56,550 nucleotides of DNA from Parachlorella kessleri (taxonomy: Eukaryota; Chlorophyta; Trebouxiophyceae; Chlorellales; Chlorellaceae): positions 1 through 56,550 of the forward strand of contig BBXU01002197.1 in assembly GCA_001598975.1 (NCBI GenBank). The letters run 5' to 3'. The position numbers and the translations under genes were made by a program. The notes under the pieces were generated by a model, which searched no databases, was not told where the DNA came from, and saw only the letters and a program-made list of their open reading frames with translations. This document shows positions 23,701 to 35,600 of the stretch, piece by piece (within the stretch, counting starts at the first letter, position 1; the number at the start of each line of letters is the position of its first letter).

Positions 23701-24621
23701 GGTATCAGCCGCCCATGGTTGCCAAGCAAATTGCTCGCTGTGGAAAATGTATGTGAAGCGCCCTCCCTGCAGACCAGCGCCTACGTGCCCGCCCTGCAAA
23801 AGCTCAGCAAGGCGGCCGCAGCAGCGCTGCAGGTCAAGGCAGCCAGCAAGGCAGCAGGTGGCGACAAGGGGGCCGGGAAGAAGAAGGGGCCTAGGAAGAA
23901 AGCTGGAGCAGCAGGGGGGGATGGGGAGGACGAGGCGGAGGCGGCAGAAGCCGAGGAGCGAGCGGAGGAGGCCATTGCTGCAGCGGATGCCGCTGCGGTA
24001 TCTGAGGGTGCAGGGCAGGATGCAAGGGCAGCCAAGGTCCTTGCCCAAAAGCCGAGGAAGGCTCGGGGTGGGCGGGTGGGCAAGAGCCCTGGACCTGCCG
24101 CCGCCACCGCTGCAGCTGCTGCGGAGCCAGCAGCAGCCGCACCCGCCGCGGAGCCAGCAGCAGCCGCACCCGCCGCGGAGGAGGGTGACGTGGGAGGTGG
24201 GGAAGCTGCTGGGGGAGTGATTGATGGTTCCGCTGAAAAGGCCGCCTCCAAGCGCAGGCGGGGCCCTGGGGCTGGCAAGGGGAAGGCAGCGGCAGCCGCT
24301 GCCAAAGGTGAGCGGGAGGCAGCAGCGGCGGTGGCGCCGGCGGTGACAGACGGTGCGCCCCCAGCAGGGCGAGGCGGGAAGCGGCAGCGAGGTAGGGATA
24401 CACAGGCCTCCAATGAGGCCGGTGCGGCATCAGCAGGGGCAGCAGCAGGGGCAGGCTCAGGAGCCATGCCTGGCCAGGTGGAGCAGGCCCCTCCAGCGGG
24501 AAAGCGGTTTCGGCGGCCGCGGCAGGAGGCCGCTGCCGCCGCCGAAGGCATGGGGGCCAGCACTGGGCCATCACGTAGCGGCCGTGGGGCCGCAAGGGGC
24601 AAGGCTGGTGCCTCGTTGTAG
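20722..24621 (+). CDS. FPG1: Formamidopyrimidine-DNA glycosylase with long Ala/Lys-rich tail
   Basis: Base-excision repair enzyme that removes oxidised purines and nicks the DNA. Nine exons close in phase to 551 residues: 20722..20818, 20976..21110, 21434..21607, 21970..22097, 22364..22389, 22576..22648, 22986..23086, 23473..23545, 23773..24621. MPELPEVEGARR supplies the N-terminal Pro2 nucleophile and Glu3. KRLGKHMW holds the conserved Lys (about 60). LLDQAITAGVGNWVADEVLY is the helix-two-turn-helix region, and VGGRTSAYVPALQ is the zinc-less finger Arg loop typical of plant and fungal FPG. The core ends near residue 282. Residues 283-551 are low-complexity Ala/Glu/Pro/Gly with basic clusters (KKKGPRKK, SKRRRGPG, GKRQRGR), likely nuclear-targeting and DNA-contacting. 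A TGTAA lies at 25014-25018. Divergent from the PC4 gene. Confidence 0.93.
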
Positions 24622-25013
24622 GCTGTGGCACCCATTGCGCCCACAGCAGCAGCAGCACGGCCCAGTGGGAGTGGGCGGCAGGTCCCCTAGAAGGCCCCTA
24701 ACAACAGCGATGGTACGAGGAGTGCTCCTCCAGCCGCCACCGCAGAGTATGGAGGCGGGGCCTCTTGGGCAGCGGCAGCTGCTCCACAGGCTGGGGATGA
24801 GCTGCAGGGCAGGCATAGCCGCAGCAGCAACGCCAAGCATACCAGTAGGAATCAGTGGGCAGCCCAAGCAACAATGGCGCGCTGCAGCCCAGGCCAAAGG
24901 TCGGGCTTGGGAGGCCCGGGGGTGTAGGCTAGCAGGAGCTGGGCAGAAGGCGTTTGCAGGTCTATTCAGGGCCGGCATCTCCTTCGTTGCCGCTGGCTTT
25001 CTTGCTTGTAGAG

Positions 25014-25018
25014 TGTAA
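25014..25018 (+). promoter_or_regulatory. Candidate polyadenylation signal (TGTAA) of FPG
   Basis: TGTAA lies about 395 nt after the FPG stop. Confidence 0.45.
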
Positions 25019-25888
25019 GGACATCCCTTGGACCTCGTGATGAGAAAATGATGGCGGTTATGCAGCAAGCATCTTTTCATTCCAATTTTGCCCGCCGTGG
25101 GCACTTTGCAGCAACTCCCACATGGTAACATTGTATTCGAGCAGTATCCTCCCAATGCTACTAACCTTTCAGGATTGCAGTGCCAAAGATGTCACGGCTA
25201 CATGCCCAAAGCAAATCTCACACCGTCACAGATAACCTGATATCAGAGAATGGGTCCAAAAAACATGGCGCCGCCATTATCCGCAAGACTTTTCTGCAGG
25301 TCAGTCAGGGTGTTGACAAAGCTTCACAAAGTGCATGTGAAATACAAGTAGTCATCCGATGAACATTCGAATCCGCCCATTCATCACCACCAGCGGGCTA
25401 GGTGAAGATGAGTCATCAAAGTTCGTGAGCATCTCTGGGCTATAGAGGTAGGGCCTGATACTGGAGAAGACTAGCTGAAGGAATGAAAGACCCTCCCAGG
25501 AAGGGTTTGTCTAGAGTACACGTCCCTGTCAGCGTCACAACAACCATCAGCCAGTACTTGGCAGCAATCAAATCAAGGTTTTGCAGGCTTCCATGGTCAC
25601 CGAAGCAAGTCACACACTCTGCTGACCAGCCAGATTGCAGCAGGCGCTGCCCGTGCCGGCCATGAATGAACATGCCATGCCTGCAGTCACGCCAGTTGCA
25701 GACCTACCAGCCTACGACTCCTCAGAGGCCCCCGTAGCCATCAATGCCATGTCTGGCCGCTCGTCAAGAGGCACCACACCCTGCATACAAGCACACAACA
25801 TACATGTCATTCACCGTTGACAGGTGCATCTAGGTGTTGAACATACGACCTCTGCCAGCACAAGGGGCCAGCCTTGCCAAATGCGTGC

Positions 25889-25893
25889 TTACA
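25889..25893 (-). promoter_or_regulatory. Candidate polyadenylation signal (TGTAA, minus strand) of PSD
   Basis: TTACA on the plus strand, 150 nt downstream of the PSD stop codon at 26044. Confidence 0.45.
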
Positions 25894-26043
25894 GAAAACC
25901 GGAAGTTTGTAGCACGCCCCCCTAGTCTTGCTGTCTGTAAGCCAGGAGTGCCGGCAGCGGTCGCCATGCCAAGAGCTGCCCTGCTTCCCGGCTATCATGT
26001 AAGTCCCTGGGCTGACCCCAAGCACCAGCCCAGCATGTGCATG

Positions 26044-29000
26044 TCACAAAGCAGCGCAGCCAGCTAGGCAACTGTGACGCACCTGCGTCTGCGCCTTGGC
26101 ATCCGCCGCCTGCGCCTCCTTCTCGGCTGCTGTCGTCTCCAGCTCCGAGCCCAGCAGCACGCCCAGCTGCTCTCCCATGCGCACCTTGGTCTCCAGGGAC
26201 TTCAAACTACACACACACGCAGCGGTGGGGACACACCAAGGTGAGAGCAACGAGTGCGGCGCTGCTGTAAGTAAAAAAGGCTGCGGACGGTGGGCCGTGC
26301 TGCTGACCGAACCAGCACAGGTTACAAAAACGAAGGCACGAGAGGACGAGTGCTCAGCCTAAGCTTCACAAACCCACGTGGGTGATCCACAGGCCATGGT
26401 GCCATAGGCTGCCGCCCACCACCACCAGACACCACGTCACAGTACCATAACCTCACCTGTTTTGCACCAGGTCCTCGTCCCAGCACACCTTGCCCGGCTC
26501 AAACAGCGTCACAATCGTGCTGCCGCCAAAGGCAAAGTAGCCTAGCTCCTCGCCCTTGCGCACCGCATGCCCTACCACGGCCGTCCACACAATGCTGCCC
26601 ACCATGGTGGCACCCACAGCGATGTACGCCACCCGCCCAAACGCCTGCAGGAGAGGGGGCTTGCAGGAACTGCCAAGCGTCACTGCACATACCAAATGCG
26701 AGGTGTACTCTACTTATTAGTACTTTGCACTGACACACAGAGCCAGGGCCGGGCACCGGGGGATGAACTTAATGAGCAGCAGCCGCTAGCTTGCTGCTGG
26801 TCGGCGTGCATGTTGTGTGCACCAGGCGTCACGACTCACTGGTGACTCCAGCATGAGTATGGAGCGCTTGTTCTCGGTGAAGACGTTGGCAAACCGGGAG
26901 TTGACCGCAATGGGGTTGACGGTGTACAGCTGCGTAGAGCAGAGAGGGATCATCGTCACAACTTTGTGCACAAGCACAACCAAAGAAATCCATCCCCAAG
27001 CACATTCCCCGATGCTTACGAACCCCCCAATGGGTAACTTTGTGATATCAGATACCGACAGGGAGGCCAGCAAGCCGCTCGCACACGGATATCATAGACA
27101 CATCAACCTCAGTCTCATTCCCACAGTAGTTGAGGTAGGTTGTCTGCATAATGACCAGGCTCTATTAGCTACAGTTGCTCTTTGTAAAGACTTCAACCCC
27201 ACACACCCAGCAGAGCAAGCTTCACCAACTGGTTGTGCAGCTGCCGCACCTGCCCAGGCACGTCGGTGATGGATGTGATCGTGCCATCCACGGGGCAATG
27301 GAAGCGGTGGTAGTCCTGTGGCACAACAACAAAGCACAGATGATGGCGCACGCGCCCAATCAATCGTGGCGGCGCAGGGACACCTAACCATACTGAACCT
27401 GGAAGCACGGCAGTCCCCCGCAGACCTTAAGCCCCCTCAGTGCACTCCCGTACGGCGGGCTGTGCAGCAGCTGCTTAGGGTGAAAGAATACCCGCCCCAG
27501 TCGTATACCTGCAGAACACCTGCGCTACAGGTGCTGCCACTCAAGCTCCCATGCCTTCAAGCACCTCCGCTGCGTTGGACGGCGCTCAGCCCCTGGTCTC
27601 ACCCGCCCACACCAACCTGTGGTGCCAGCCTGAAGATAGCCATGGTGCCCCCCATGAATGGCTGCGTGGCGGGGAAGCCGGGCTCCGTATCTGCCAGCAG
27701 CCCCGCCAGCGAGAACTGCTTGCCCTTGACCCAACACCGTGTCGCCTCCTCCAGCTTGTTGAACACCTGTACATGGCCCAGGGTGGGAGCAACTTAAGGA
27801 TGTTTGGGACAGACGGTGGGAGCGGCTCCTACTGCTTGGCCATAAGGTCAGCGCAGTCCCTATTACAAAGCAGGTGGGCTTCAATTCAAGGGGCCTTTGC
27901 CGCCTTCTGCCCGATGCACTCCATCAACCTGACGCAGCTTTGTCAATGCTGTTGTGTCTGTCTGCTGTCAGAGTTTCCAATGAATGTGATGGCCGAGGAA
28001 CAGTTGGGGAGTGAAGGTGCTGATGGAGTCGCTGATGCAAGCTCCATCTTGAGAATAAGCCATGACTCACCATGAGTCGGCAGTCTGCAGCGCTGGCCAG
28101 CACCCTTGCATCGTCAGGGGCAGCGATGGGCCGAGCGCTGGGTTTCAACTTCCTGCAAAGCATTGGTAGGTGGACTGGCTTCAAAACAGCAGGCAGAAGT
28201 ACTGCTCCACACGAAGTGCCGACTATGCAGGCAAGCAGCCAACATGGCACGAACCCACTGGAATGGGCAATGACGGGTACAGAGCATGACATCACCTACC
28301 GGTAAAAGAATTCATTGAAGTTCTTGTATGACGACAGCGGCTGCGCCATATCCTCCAGGTCGATCTGCCCGCGGAAGTTGGCCAGGAATGGCTCGATCTC
28401 CTGCACACAGGCAACCTAGGACACACGCCTGAGCACATCTTAACAACAGCCAGCAAGGCCAGCGCACGGAACCTAACGGAGCTGCTTGGGTCTCAATCCA
28501 GGGTATACAAGAACCTAGGTAGACGAGACGTCTGACCAGGCATGGTGCGGGCAAGGCTGGTAGTATAGAAGAGCTTGCAACTATCTCCCGTTCTCGTGTC
28601 AAGGTCTTCAGCCGGGGGGGTGTACACAGTGGCGACAGTTGTGCTTAATGTGCTGCGGCAACAGCTGGCTGGTGCGCATACAGTAGCAACACCCTAGTGC
28701 ATCCCCCTCTATACCTTCCGCGCTACCGCACCTTGACAGACTCTGGCGAGTCCATGTAGCGGCCCTTGGACTCTGACAGGCCCTTGAGCTTGTTGTAGAC
28801 CCCGGACCGGAACATCAGCCGCCCCATCTGGCTCTGGTACATGTTACGCATGGCCAGCACCAAGACTGGGTCAATCTTCTCCTCCTCCACGCGCTTTGCC
28901 ACCCTGCACAGGGAGGGGTCTAGCCAGCATGAGAGTAAACCCAAATGGCCTGACTCCTGCTCCCAACAAGCCGTGGTGGCGTGCTAACCGCGTTGGAGGT

Positions 29001-32000
29001 GTGTGTCGATTGCAGGAGCACTGGCATTGTCTGTCGATAGCCCTTGCTGGAAGGGCCCGAGTCCCACTTCCTCGCAGCCCCCCGCTCCACCTGTTGTACA
29101 CGAGGATGTGCGCCGCAGAGGCGCCGGTCCGCAGCCCTCCCGCCTTGTACTGGTTGCCCCTGAAGAGCGCGCTAGGCGTGCCCGCCAGCGGCTGTGTGAC
29201 CCACTCGCTCATGCGCAGCATCCACGCCCGGCTGGCCTGCGCCTCGGTGGAGAAGCCGCCCTGCAAGAGCAGCAATGCACGGAGACGCAAAGTTGCCAAA
29301 TCCGAAGCGCGGTCAACAAGGAGACCTAGCACTGTGATGGACTGTGTGGGAGCGCATAGTGCAGGGGTCAGCCCAGCTCCACAGGGCGTTGGAAAGGTGC
29401 TTTCTTTACCATCAGCAGGCCAGGTGCAGGCTTCGTGGCAAGCACGGGGTCCACCGTGAAAAGATCTCCAGGGGAGCCGACCGCAAGCACAGGCGATAAA
29501 GTTTGACGTGCCCTGCCTACCCGCAGGTAGATCATGCAGGCAAAGGCGTGGTTGCGAAGAGAGCGTGAGGCGGAGAGTCTACCCTACGGGTTATCAGCTC
29601 ATTTTTGCAAAGAGAAGGACCGCATAGGTAAGCTTGCAGATAGTTCCGTCCGGACAAGTCTGGTGACGTGGAGTATGACGTGGCTTCGGAGGGCGCGACA
29701 ACCCGTCGCTTGAGATTTACCTTCAGCATCTGCGAGCCTTCATTTATCGAGTTCATGGCCAGCCAAATGTAGATGAGGTTGGAGTAGTCGTCGCCGGGCG
29801 TAAGCTCCGCGCCTGCAGAGCAGTGGCGAGCGCTCTTGAAGCCCACTGTGCCAAGGCACCTTCCAGTTGCCCGTTCAGGTCTACCTCACCATACACCAAG
29901 TCCAACCTTCTGCCAACTTCATGGTGCAATCGCACTGCTTCCCCTCTTCCCCTGTAGATGATCACACCCTTCAGCCCACCCTAGCCTCACCGTCCACGGG
30001 GCAACGCTTCATAAGCTTGTAGAATTCCCCGGTGCGATGGTGCATCGCCAGGCACTCTGCCAGCTCATCACCACACACAGTGCCGCTGTGATCAACATCT
30101 GCCTCTTGGAAGAGCTTGCCAATCTCCTCCGCATCCAGCTCGCACCCAAAGGCCTGCAGGGATTCCAGAACACTTGCCCAGGAGTTTGTAGCTGCACAGA
30201 CGGCTGGACGGCCTGCAGGCTGGATGGTGAGAGGGCAGAGGCGCAGCGTGGACCGCTGCCTGCAGGCTGAACTCTCAGCCTCCGCTATAGGGTGAGGCAT
30301 GCCAACCTCCCCAAGCTCAAGCTGCAGAAGGGCCGTGATCCGCAGGCCCACTCACATGCATAAGCACTGTGAACTCCTCCAGGGAGAGCGTGCCATCGCC
30401 ATTCCAGTCCGCGATGGGCAGCAACCGCCGCCACAACTGCCGCTCCAGGTCACCCAGGGAGCAGGCCTCACCTGCAGGCAAGCCAGCCACCAGCCACATG
30501 GACATGCAACGCGCACCTTGAGCAGGGTTGCATACTACCAGCTTCAGCCAGCAAAGCATGTGGCATCTCCAGCACTCCTGCTGGCCCCCCCGATGTTGCC
30601 CAAGAACTTTTGCCCTGCCCGCCAGTTCCGGGGCCTGGACTGCATCAAGAGTGCGCACCGCATGGCGGGACTGGAGCTCTCATCACCACCTTCTGTACCA
30701 GGCCAACCACTGAGCCCCCTCACCAGATAGCCGGATGCGCCCCTTCACGAGGCCCGAGTCGCTGGGATCCACCAGGTCGAACCAGCCCTCCACCACGCTG
30801 CAGTCATCCATCTCGCCGGGCACGAAGTAGCTAGCCAGGTCCACCGTACACCACCCCTGGAAACGCACGCAAGGCTTGGGTGGGCTTGTTGAGAGGGGAG
30901 GGCAGGCGCGCCTTCTGACATGTAAACACACCTCCCCACAAGCTTCAGCCATGCTCCGCCTGGCACGGCTGGCAACCCCACTCTCAACCCACCCCACTCA
31001 GTCGGCACCCTTCTTTGTTTTTGTAAGGCTGTGGGAACTAGAAGAGTGTGGATTGCAACCGGCAGTGGCAGGCAGGTGACCGGTGGCAAGTTGAATGGCC
31101 ATGAAGTCTCAAAACTCACCACCAGGTAGTTCTTGAGCGCCCCATCCAGCCGGCCCTGCTGGTAGAGCGACAGCTGCGCCATGGTCGCGGCCTCGCGCTG
31201 CACAACAAAGTCGCTGCTCTCGTTCCACACCAGCGCCCCAGGGCCCAGGGTGCTGCCGCCGCTGGCAGTCGGCTTGCTCAGCTCTGCAATGCTAGCAGCG
31301 CTTGGCTTACTGGGCTCGGCAATGCTAGCAGCACTTGGCTTACTGGGCTCTGCGATGCCAGCAGAGCTTGGCTTGCTGGGCTCTGCTTCTACGGCGGTGC
31401 TGCTGCTGGCTTCGCTGGGCTTGACCGTCACGGCACCGTCTGAAGTGCTTGCCATTGACCTGCTGCTGGCCCCCTCCTGCTGGGGGCCCAAGGTGCTGCT
31501 GCTAGAGCCACGGCGGGGCTCCTTGCGCGTGGTTGAAAGAGTCTGCAGCAAGAAGTCACACATGGACAAAGAAAGGTAGCTGAGGCCCAAGGGAGAACGA
31601 AGGGGTGGAGCCTCTGGATGGTACTGCAAACTGGGCATATGCCAGCAGTGACGTTAAGTTCAGAGGCCAAGAAATACGCAAGCCGGCTTACACCTGTGCT
31701 CTACCAGACAAAGCAACGCTTCTGCGGCCCCTAAATCCCGGGCACCGTACCTGCGTGCCGACAGAGATGACGGCAAAGTACTCCCTCCCCTTCTTCACCG
31801 ACGCTAGCTCAGCTTCCAGCACTGTGAGTTTGACCAAGCCTGCGGTTGCCAGGGCAATCACTCACAAGTGCCAAACATCCAAGAAGCAAGGCCCCTTTGC
31901 TGCGCTGTGCAGCCACCTGGGCCTTCCTAGGCAATTCCCTGCAGTCCCTTTCCTGATGCTTTGTCAGTTTTTGTAAACTGCAGCCGCATCCTGCGCTACA

Positions 32001-32196
32001 TCCAGTCTCCCCCTTCAACACTCGCACCGTAGGTCTCTGTGGCGCTAATCATTTTGTTGCTGCCTGTGAAGTATCTTGTCGGCAGGCGAGCCATGACCAC
32101 CCCATTCTTCTTCTGCTTTCTGTTGTCGGGCAAGCGTGGCTGGGGTACTTCGTCCTTGCCCTTGAAGAGTTTCTTAAACTTGCCCACCACTCCCAT
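26044..32196 (-). CDS. PSD2: C2/EF-hand phosphatidylserine decarboxylase (PSD2/3 type)
   Basis: Pyruvoyl enzyme making phosphatidylethanolamine from phosphatidylserine; plant PSD2/PSD3 are tonoplast/ER forms. Sixteen exons close in phase to 788 residues: 32196..32028, 31839..31751, 31542..31120, 30856..30724, 30471..30356, 30153..29991, 29812..29721, 29260..29091, 28903..28732, 28400..28300, 28152..28071, 27766..27617, 27315..27250, 26929..26840, 26644..26457, 26206..26044. A C2 domain lies at about 58-270 and is interrupted by repeats of EPSKPSAASIA (about 110-165). EF-hands are DWNGDGTLSLEE and DVDHSGTVCGDE. The catalytic part has FNEFFYRKLKPSARPI, DYHRFHCPVDG, YTVNPIAVNSRFANVFTENK and GGST (about 712-715), where Ser becomes the pyruvoyl group. 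The end past SLETKVRMGEQLGVLLGSEL is divergent and Ala/Glu-rich; a further intron there is not excluded. Confidence 0.93.
31261..31395 (-). repeat. 33-bp coding repeat in the PSD C2 domain
   Basis: Three to four tandem copies encode an 11-residue unit close to EPSKPSAASIA; the outer copies have diverged (EPSKPSSAGIA, ELSKPTASGG). The frame is kept. Confidence 0.85.
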
Positions 32197-32617
32197 TGCA
32201 ATCGCACTGACGATACTATGAAGTATTTCCCCAGTAAAGGCTCATACATGCAAGACGACAGAACTGTCCAAGCTTACGAAACCCATACAGACAGTGCTCC
32301 CATAGGGGAAATAAAGGAGGGATCCAGCACGACACGTTTACAGAGAGTTTCTCCCCTGCGGGCCACACTATAAATCTCTGGATTCAATTGGAGGTCCTAA
32401 AGAACTCGTGGAGCCTGGAATAGACGCGGTGATCACCAGCGTGGGATGGCAGGACAGCTTGCAGGACAGGATTGATCACTGCCCGGCATGCATGTGCATG
32501 GGGCACTCGTGCTACCCCACAAAACAGGTTATTTATATACCGTAATAATAATGTTACAAAACCTGGGCGCTCAGCGGCTGTCCAGGCGGTGGCGCCCCTT
32601 GCCATCAGAAAGGCAAA
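32197..32617. promoter_or_regulatory. Divergent promoter between PSD and the START protein gene
   Basis: 421 bp between the two start codons, A/T-richer than its flanks (for example TTATTTATATACCGTAATAA near 32529). No gene seen. Confidence 0.45.
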
Positions 32618-35600
32618 ATGCTAGCCCGTGCCTGCGGTAAGTACTAGCTTTCTTCCATTTGCCCTTGTCACATAAGGGATCTTGTTTGGCGATGGGGGCA
32701 TGCAAGGAGAACCGGACCTGACATCTTCTGTGCGGGTACAACTTATGAGCATACTGGCGCTGGTTGCAAGTTTGGTACCTGCATCTGGGTCTTAGCTGGT
32801 CGTGTCAGGCACCAACTGGTCTTACTCGTTGTGGCAGGGGTGCCAGGGTGTGCACGTACTGCCGCCTGCCTCTGCTTGCTGGCCTTGGACGGCCGTGCCC
32901 CCACAGCAGGCTATCTCAGCTCGCAACAGGGCCTGCTGCTACCCCACCAACCCAGTTTGTGGCGCTGCCTGCAGTCCAGCACCCCGGTTGCGTCGCAACC
33001 ACCAGCAAGCCGCTTCGCCACCGCCGCACGTCCGCACCCTCGCCGCTCAAGCCACCACAGAGACGGTTGAGTTCTCGGCTGACGAGGAGGCAGACATGTA
33101 CATTGACCGCTATGTGGGCGGCCGGCGAGAGGGCGGCGGCTACACACCCTTTGAGTTCATCTCCTTCTCCGAGATCGTGCTGCGGCATGAGTTGGTCCAG
33201 CGGGTGGAGGCGCCGGTGGCCAAGTGCTTCCAGATCTGGAAGGATCGCTTCAACTGGATGCAGTGGTTTGACATGATTGAGGAGGTGGGTGGGCCTCTGG
33301 CGGGCTGGCTGCTGAGGGGGGCGGAGCCCCATAGGGGGCTAAGCTAGGGGTTGGGTGGGGGTTTGGGTTTGTGTGGGGAAGGCTAAGGATTTTGAGCCTG
33401 CCAGGCAGGAGGTGTGTGAGTCATGGACGCATGGTGTTTGCTTCGGGCACTGGAGGAAATGAAGGATGTCGTAACAACTGTGGTCAAGGGAGCCTCTTTA
33501 AGTGTTCTTACATCAAGAAGCGCCCTTGTGTCCCTCTTATGGAGGTAGGGAGGGAGGGAGGGAGGGAGGGAGGGAGGGAGGGGGGGGCCCAGTGGAGCAA
33601 GGCACCCTGGTCCTTTGTGCGCATGCGGTGTAATTTTGTGATGCATGATTTTGTGGCATGCAGGTGGGGTTCCATGAAGAGGACGCCAACCTCATGTCCA
33701 TGTTCTTCTGGTACCGCTGGGGTGAGCCCTGACATACAGTATGGGAAGCGAGCGTTTTCCGCGACCATCCATGGGTTTGCAGCGGGTTTCGTGTCACCCA
33801 CCGGCCGTGCGTGGTGGCATTGTGCTGGCTGGACAGCTTAGGAATGGCTCTCCGACTGTCAGAGCCGCGGTGCAGCAGCATTCGCGCAGTTTTCCTTCAA
33901 TTGCAACTTTGAGAGGCCACCTGCCCTGCCTTCCGTGGGCGGAGCGGCCAGTATAGAGTTGCCACAGCGAGGCCGCCCTCCATTCTGACTCCTCTGGGGC
34001 CTCAACCCTCATGGGAGTATATCACAGTGGGCCACACGACCCCTGCTTGCTTCCCACCCACCGAGCTCCCCCTCCCTGCAACTACTCCAGCCAAACCACA
34101 GCGCCGATGCCGCAAGCACAACTGGCACCACATGCGGGTGTCGGCAAACGGGCCACTTGATAGGCCTGTGGGGTTTACTTGGCCGTGAGGCGGCGTGCTG
34201 CCCTTGGGTGTGACAAGGCTTACCACCTCCACCAGCAACCCCGGCTGCCTTGTTTATTGTGTGTTCGCAGCCAGCACCCCCTTCTTGGAGCTGTTTGTGA
34301 CCCTGGAGCGCACCGAGTGCGAGGAGAACAAGCACATCATGGAGGAGCCGGTGGGAGGGGCGCCCCTGGTAGCCGCGGTGCTGTTTGAGGAGCAGGGGCC
34401 CCAGGCCACGCTGGTGCGGCTGCGGATCAGCTATCAGCTGCCAGGTGCGAAAGGTTGAGGGAGGGTGGCGGCGGAGGTGGAGGCTTGTGGTGTGGTTTGT
34501 CAGTGGCGGCAGGTAGGGCGGCTTGCAAGGTAGTTAGCCGGGGCCTGGCAGGCAAGTTTGTTGGTGCAGCCAGTGTGCTGGGCTGTGGATCTGCTGGGGC
34601 AGAAGGGAAACAGTGGGCGCTGCTTGGCGGGGATGCGCGTGGGGAGTGGCGGCGCCACAAGCGCCTGGTTGGCTACAGAAAGTGTAGGGATGCACTTTCA
34701 AGGTTTGCCACGAAAGGTTAGCGGAGCCCCTGCACCCTTGAATGGCCTCGTGCCGCCTCCGTCCTAGGTCCCCTAGCCCTCCTCTCGCTGCCTTTCCCGA
34801 TGCCGCAGAGGTGCTGCGTGACTTTGCGGGCCAGATGGCTGTGTGGGGCGACGTGGACCGCAAGCTGCAGGCCAGCATGGCGCGCATGGCGCTGTTTGTG
34901 GAGGCCGCTGACCTGGCGGCGCTGCAGGAGCAGCGGGCGCGAGACTGGCAGCTGGTGGAGGAGGGTGAGTGGCAGGCTGGGGGCAGGTTCAGGAACTTCT
35001 GTGGTGGGCTGGAGATGGCCTAATGCCAGGTTGAAGTGTGGCAGCTGGTGCAAGAAGGGTGGGTGGCAGGCGGTTGGTAGTTGGGGTTGTGAAGTTTCGT
35101 GGTGGGCTGGAGATGGTCTTACGCCAGGTTGAGGTGTGACAATTGAGTGCCGTATCAACATGTCTGCATCGTTGCCGCTTGTGCTGCGCCAATGGTGTTT
35201 TACGCTTCGACCGTCTCCCACTGCAGGCTTCCCGGAAGACCGGCGCTTGAGGGAGGAAGCATGGGCAGCAGAGGAGGCGCGGGTAGCGGAGCTGCAGGAG
35301 CAGGGGCAGGAAGAGGAGGAATCTGGCTCAGAGGGGGAGGGGGCGGAGGAGGAGGGGCCGGCGGCGGCTGCAGGCGCGGCAGCGGCACCGGCAGCAGCAG
35401 ATGGAGGGTTGGGCGTGGAGGAAGAGGGTCTCATTGACATGCTAGCCGGCGGGCAGCTGGGCCAGGTGCAGGAGCAGCAGCAACAAGAGCAGCAAGAGCC
35501 CTCTGAGCCGGACAGCAGCGCTGGGCCCCGCACGCGCACGGCGGGGGAGGTCCGCCGCAACCCTGCCTCCAAACGGAGAGCCGCCCCGGCGCAGCAGCAG

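Larger units (their letters stand above)
24622..26043. other. Convergent 3' region of FPG and the PSD gene
   Basis: About 1.4 kb with TGTAA signals on both strands (plus 25014-25018; minus TTACA 25889-25893) and no supported gene. ORFs of 60-77 codons here are short and without recognisable domains. Confidence 0.5.

Noticed and set aside
23781..24658. Long minus ORFs (255-287 codons) opposite the FPG tail
   Set aside because: They are antisense shadows of the low-complexity Ala/Lys tail, with no start context or domain.
24353..25018. 221-codon plus ORF overlapping the FPG end
   Set aside because: It is another frame of the same biased DNA. The FPG frame stops cleanly at 24621 and a TGTAA follows at 25014.
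30154..30200. Upstream extension of PSD exon 6 (SWASVLESLQ)
   Set aside because: It would need an acceptor in the wrong phase. The acceptor directly before AFGCELDAEE is in phase and matches plant PSD2.
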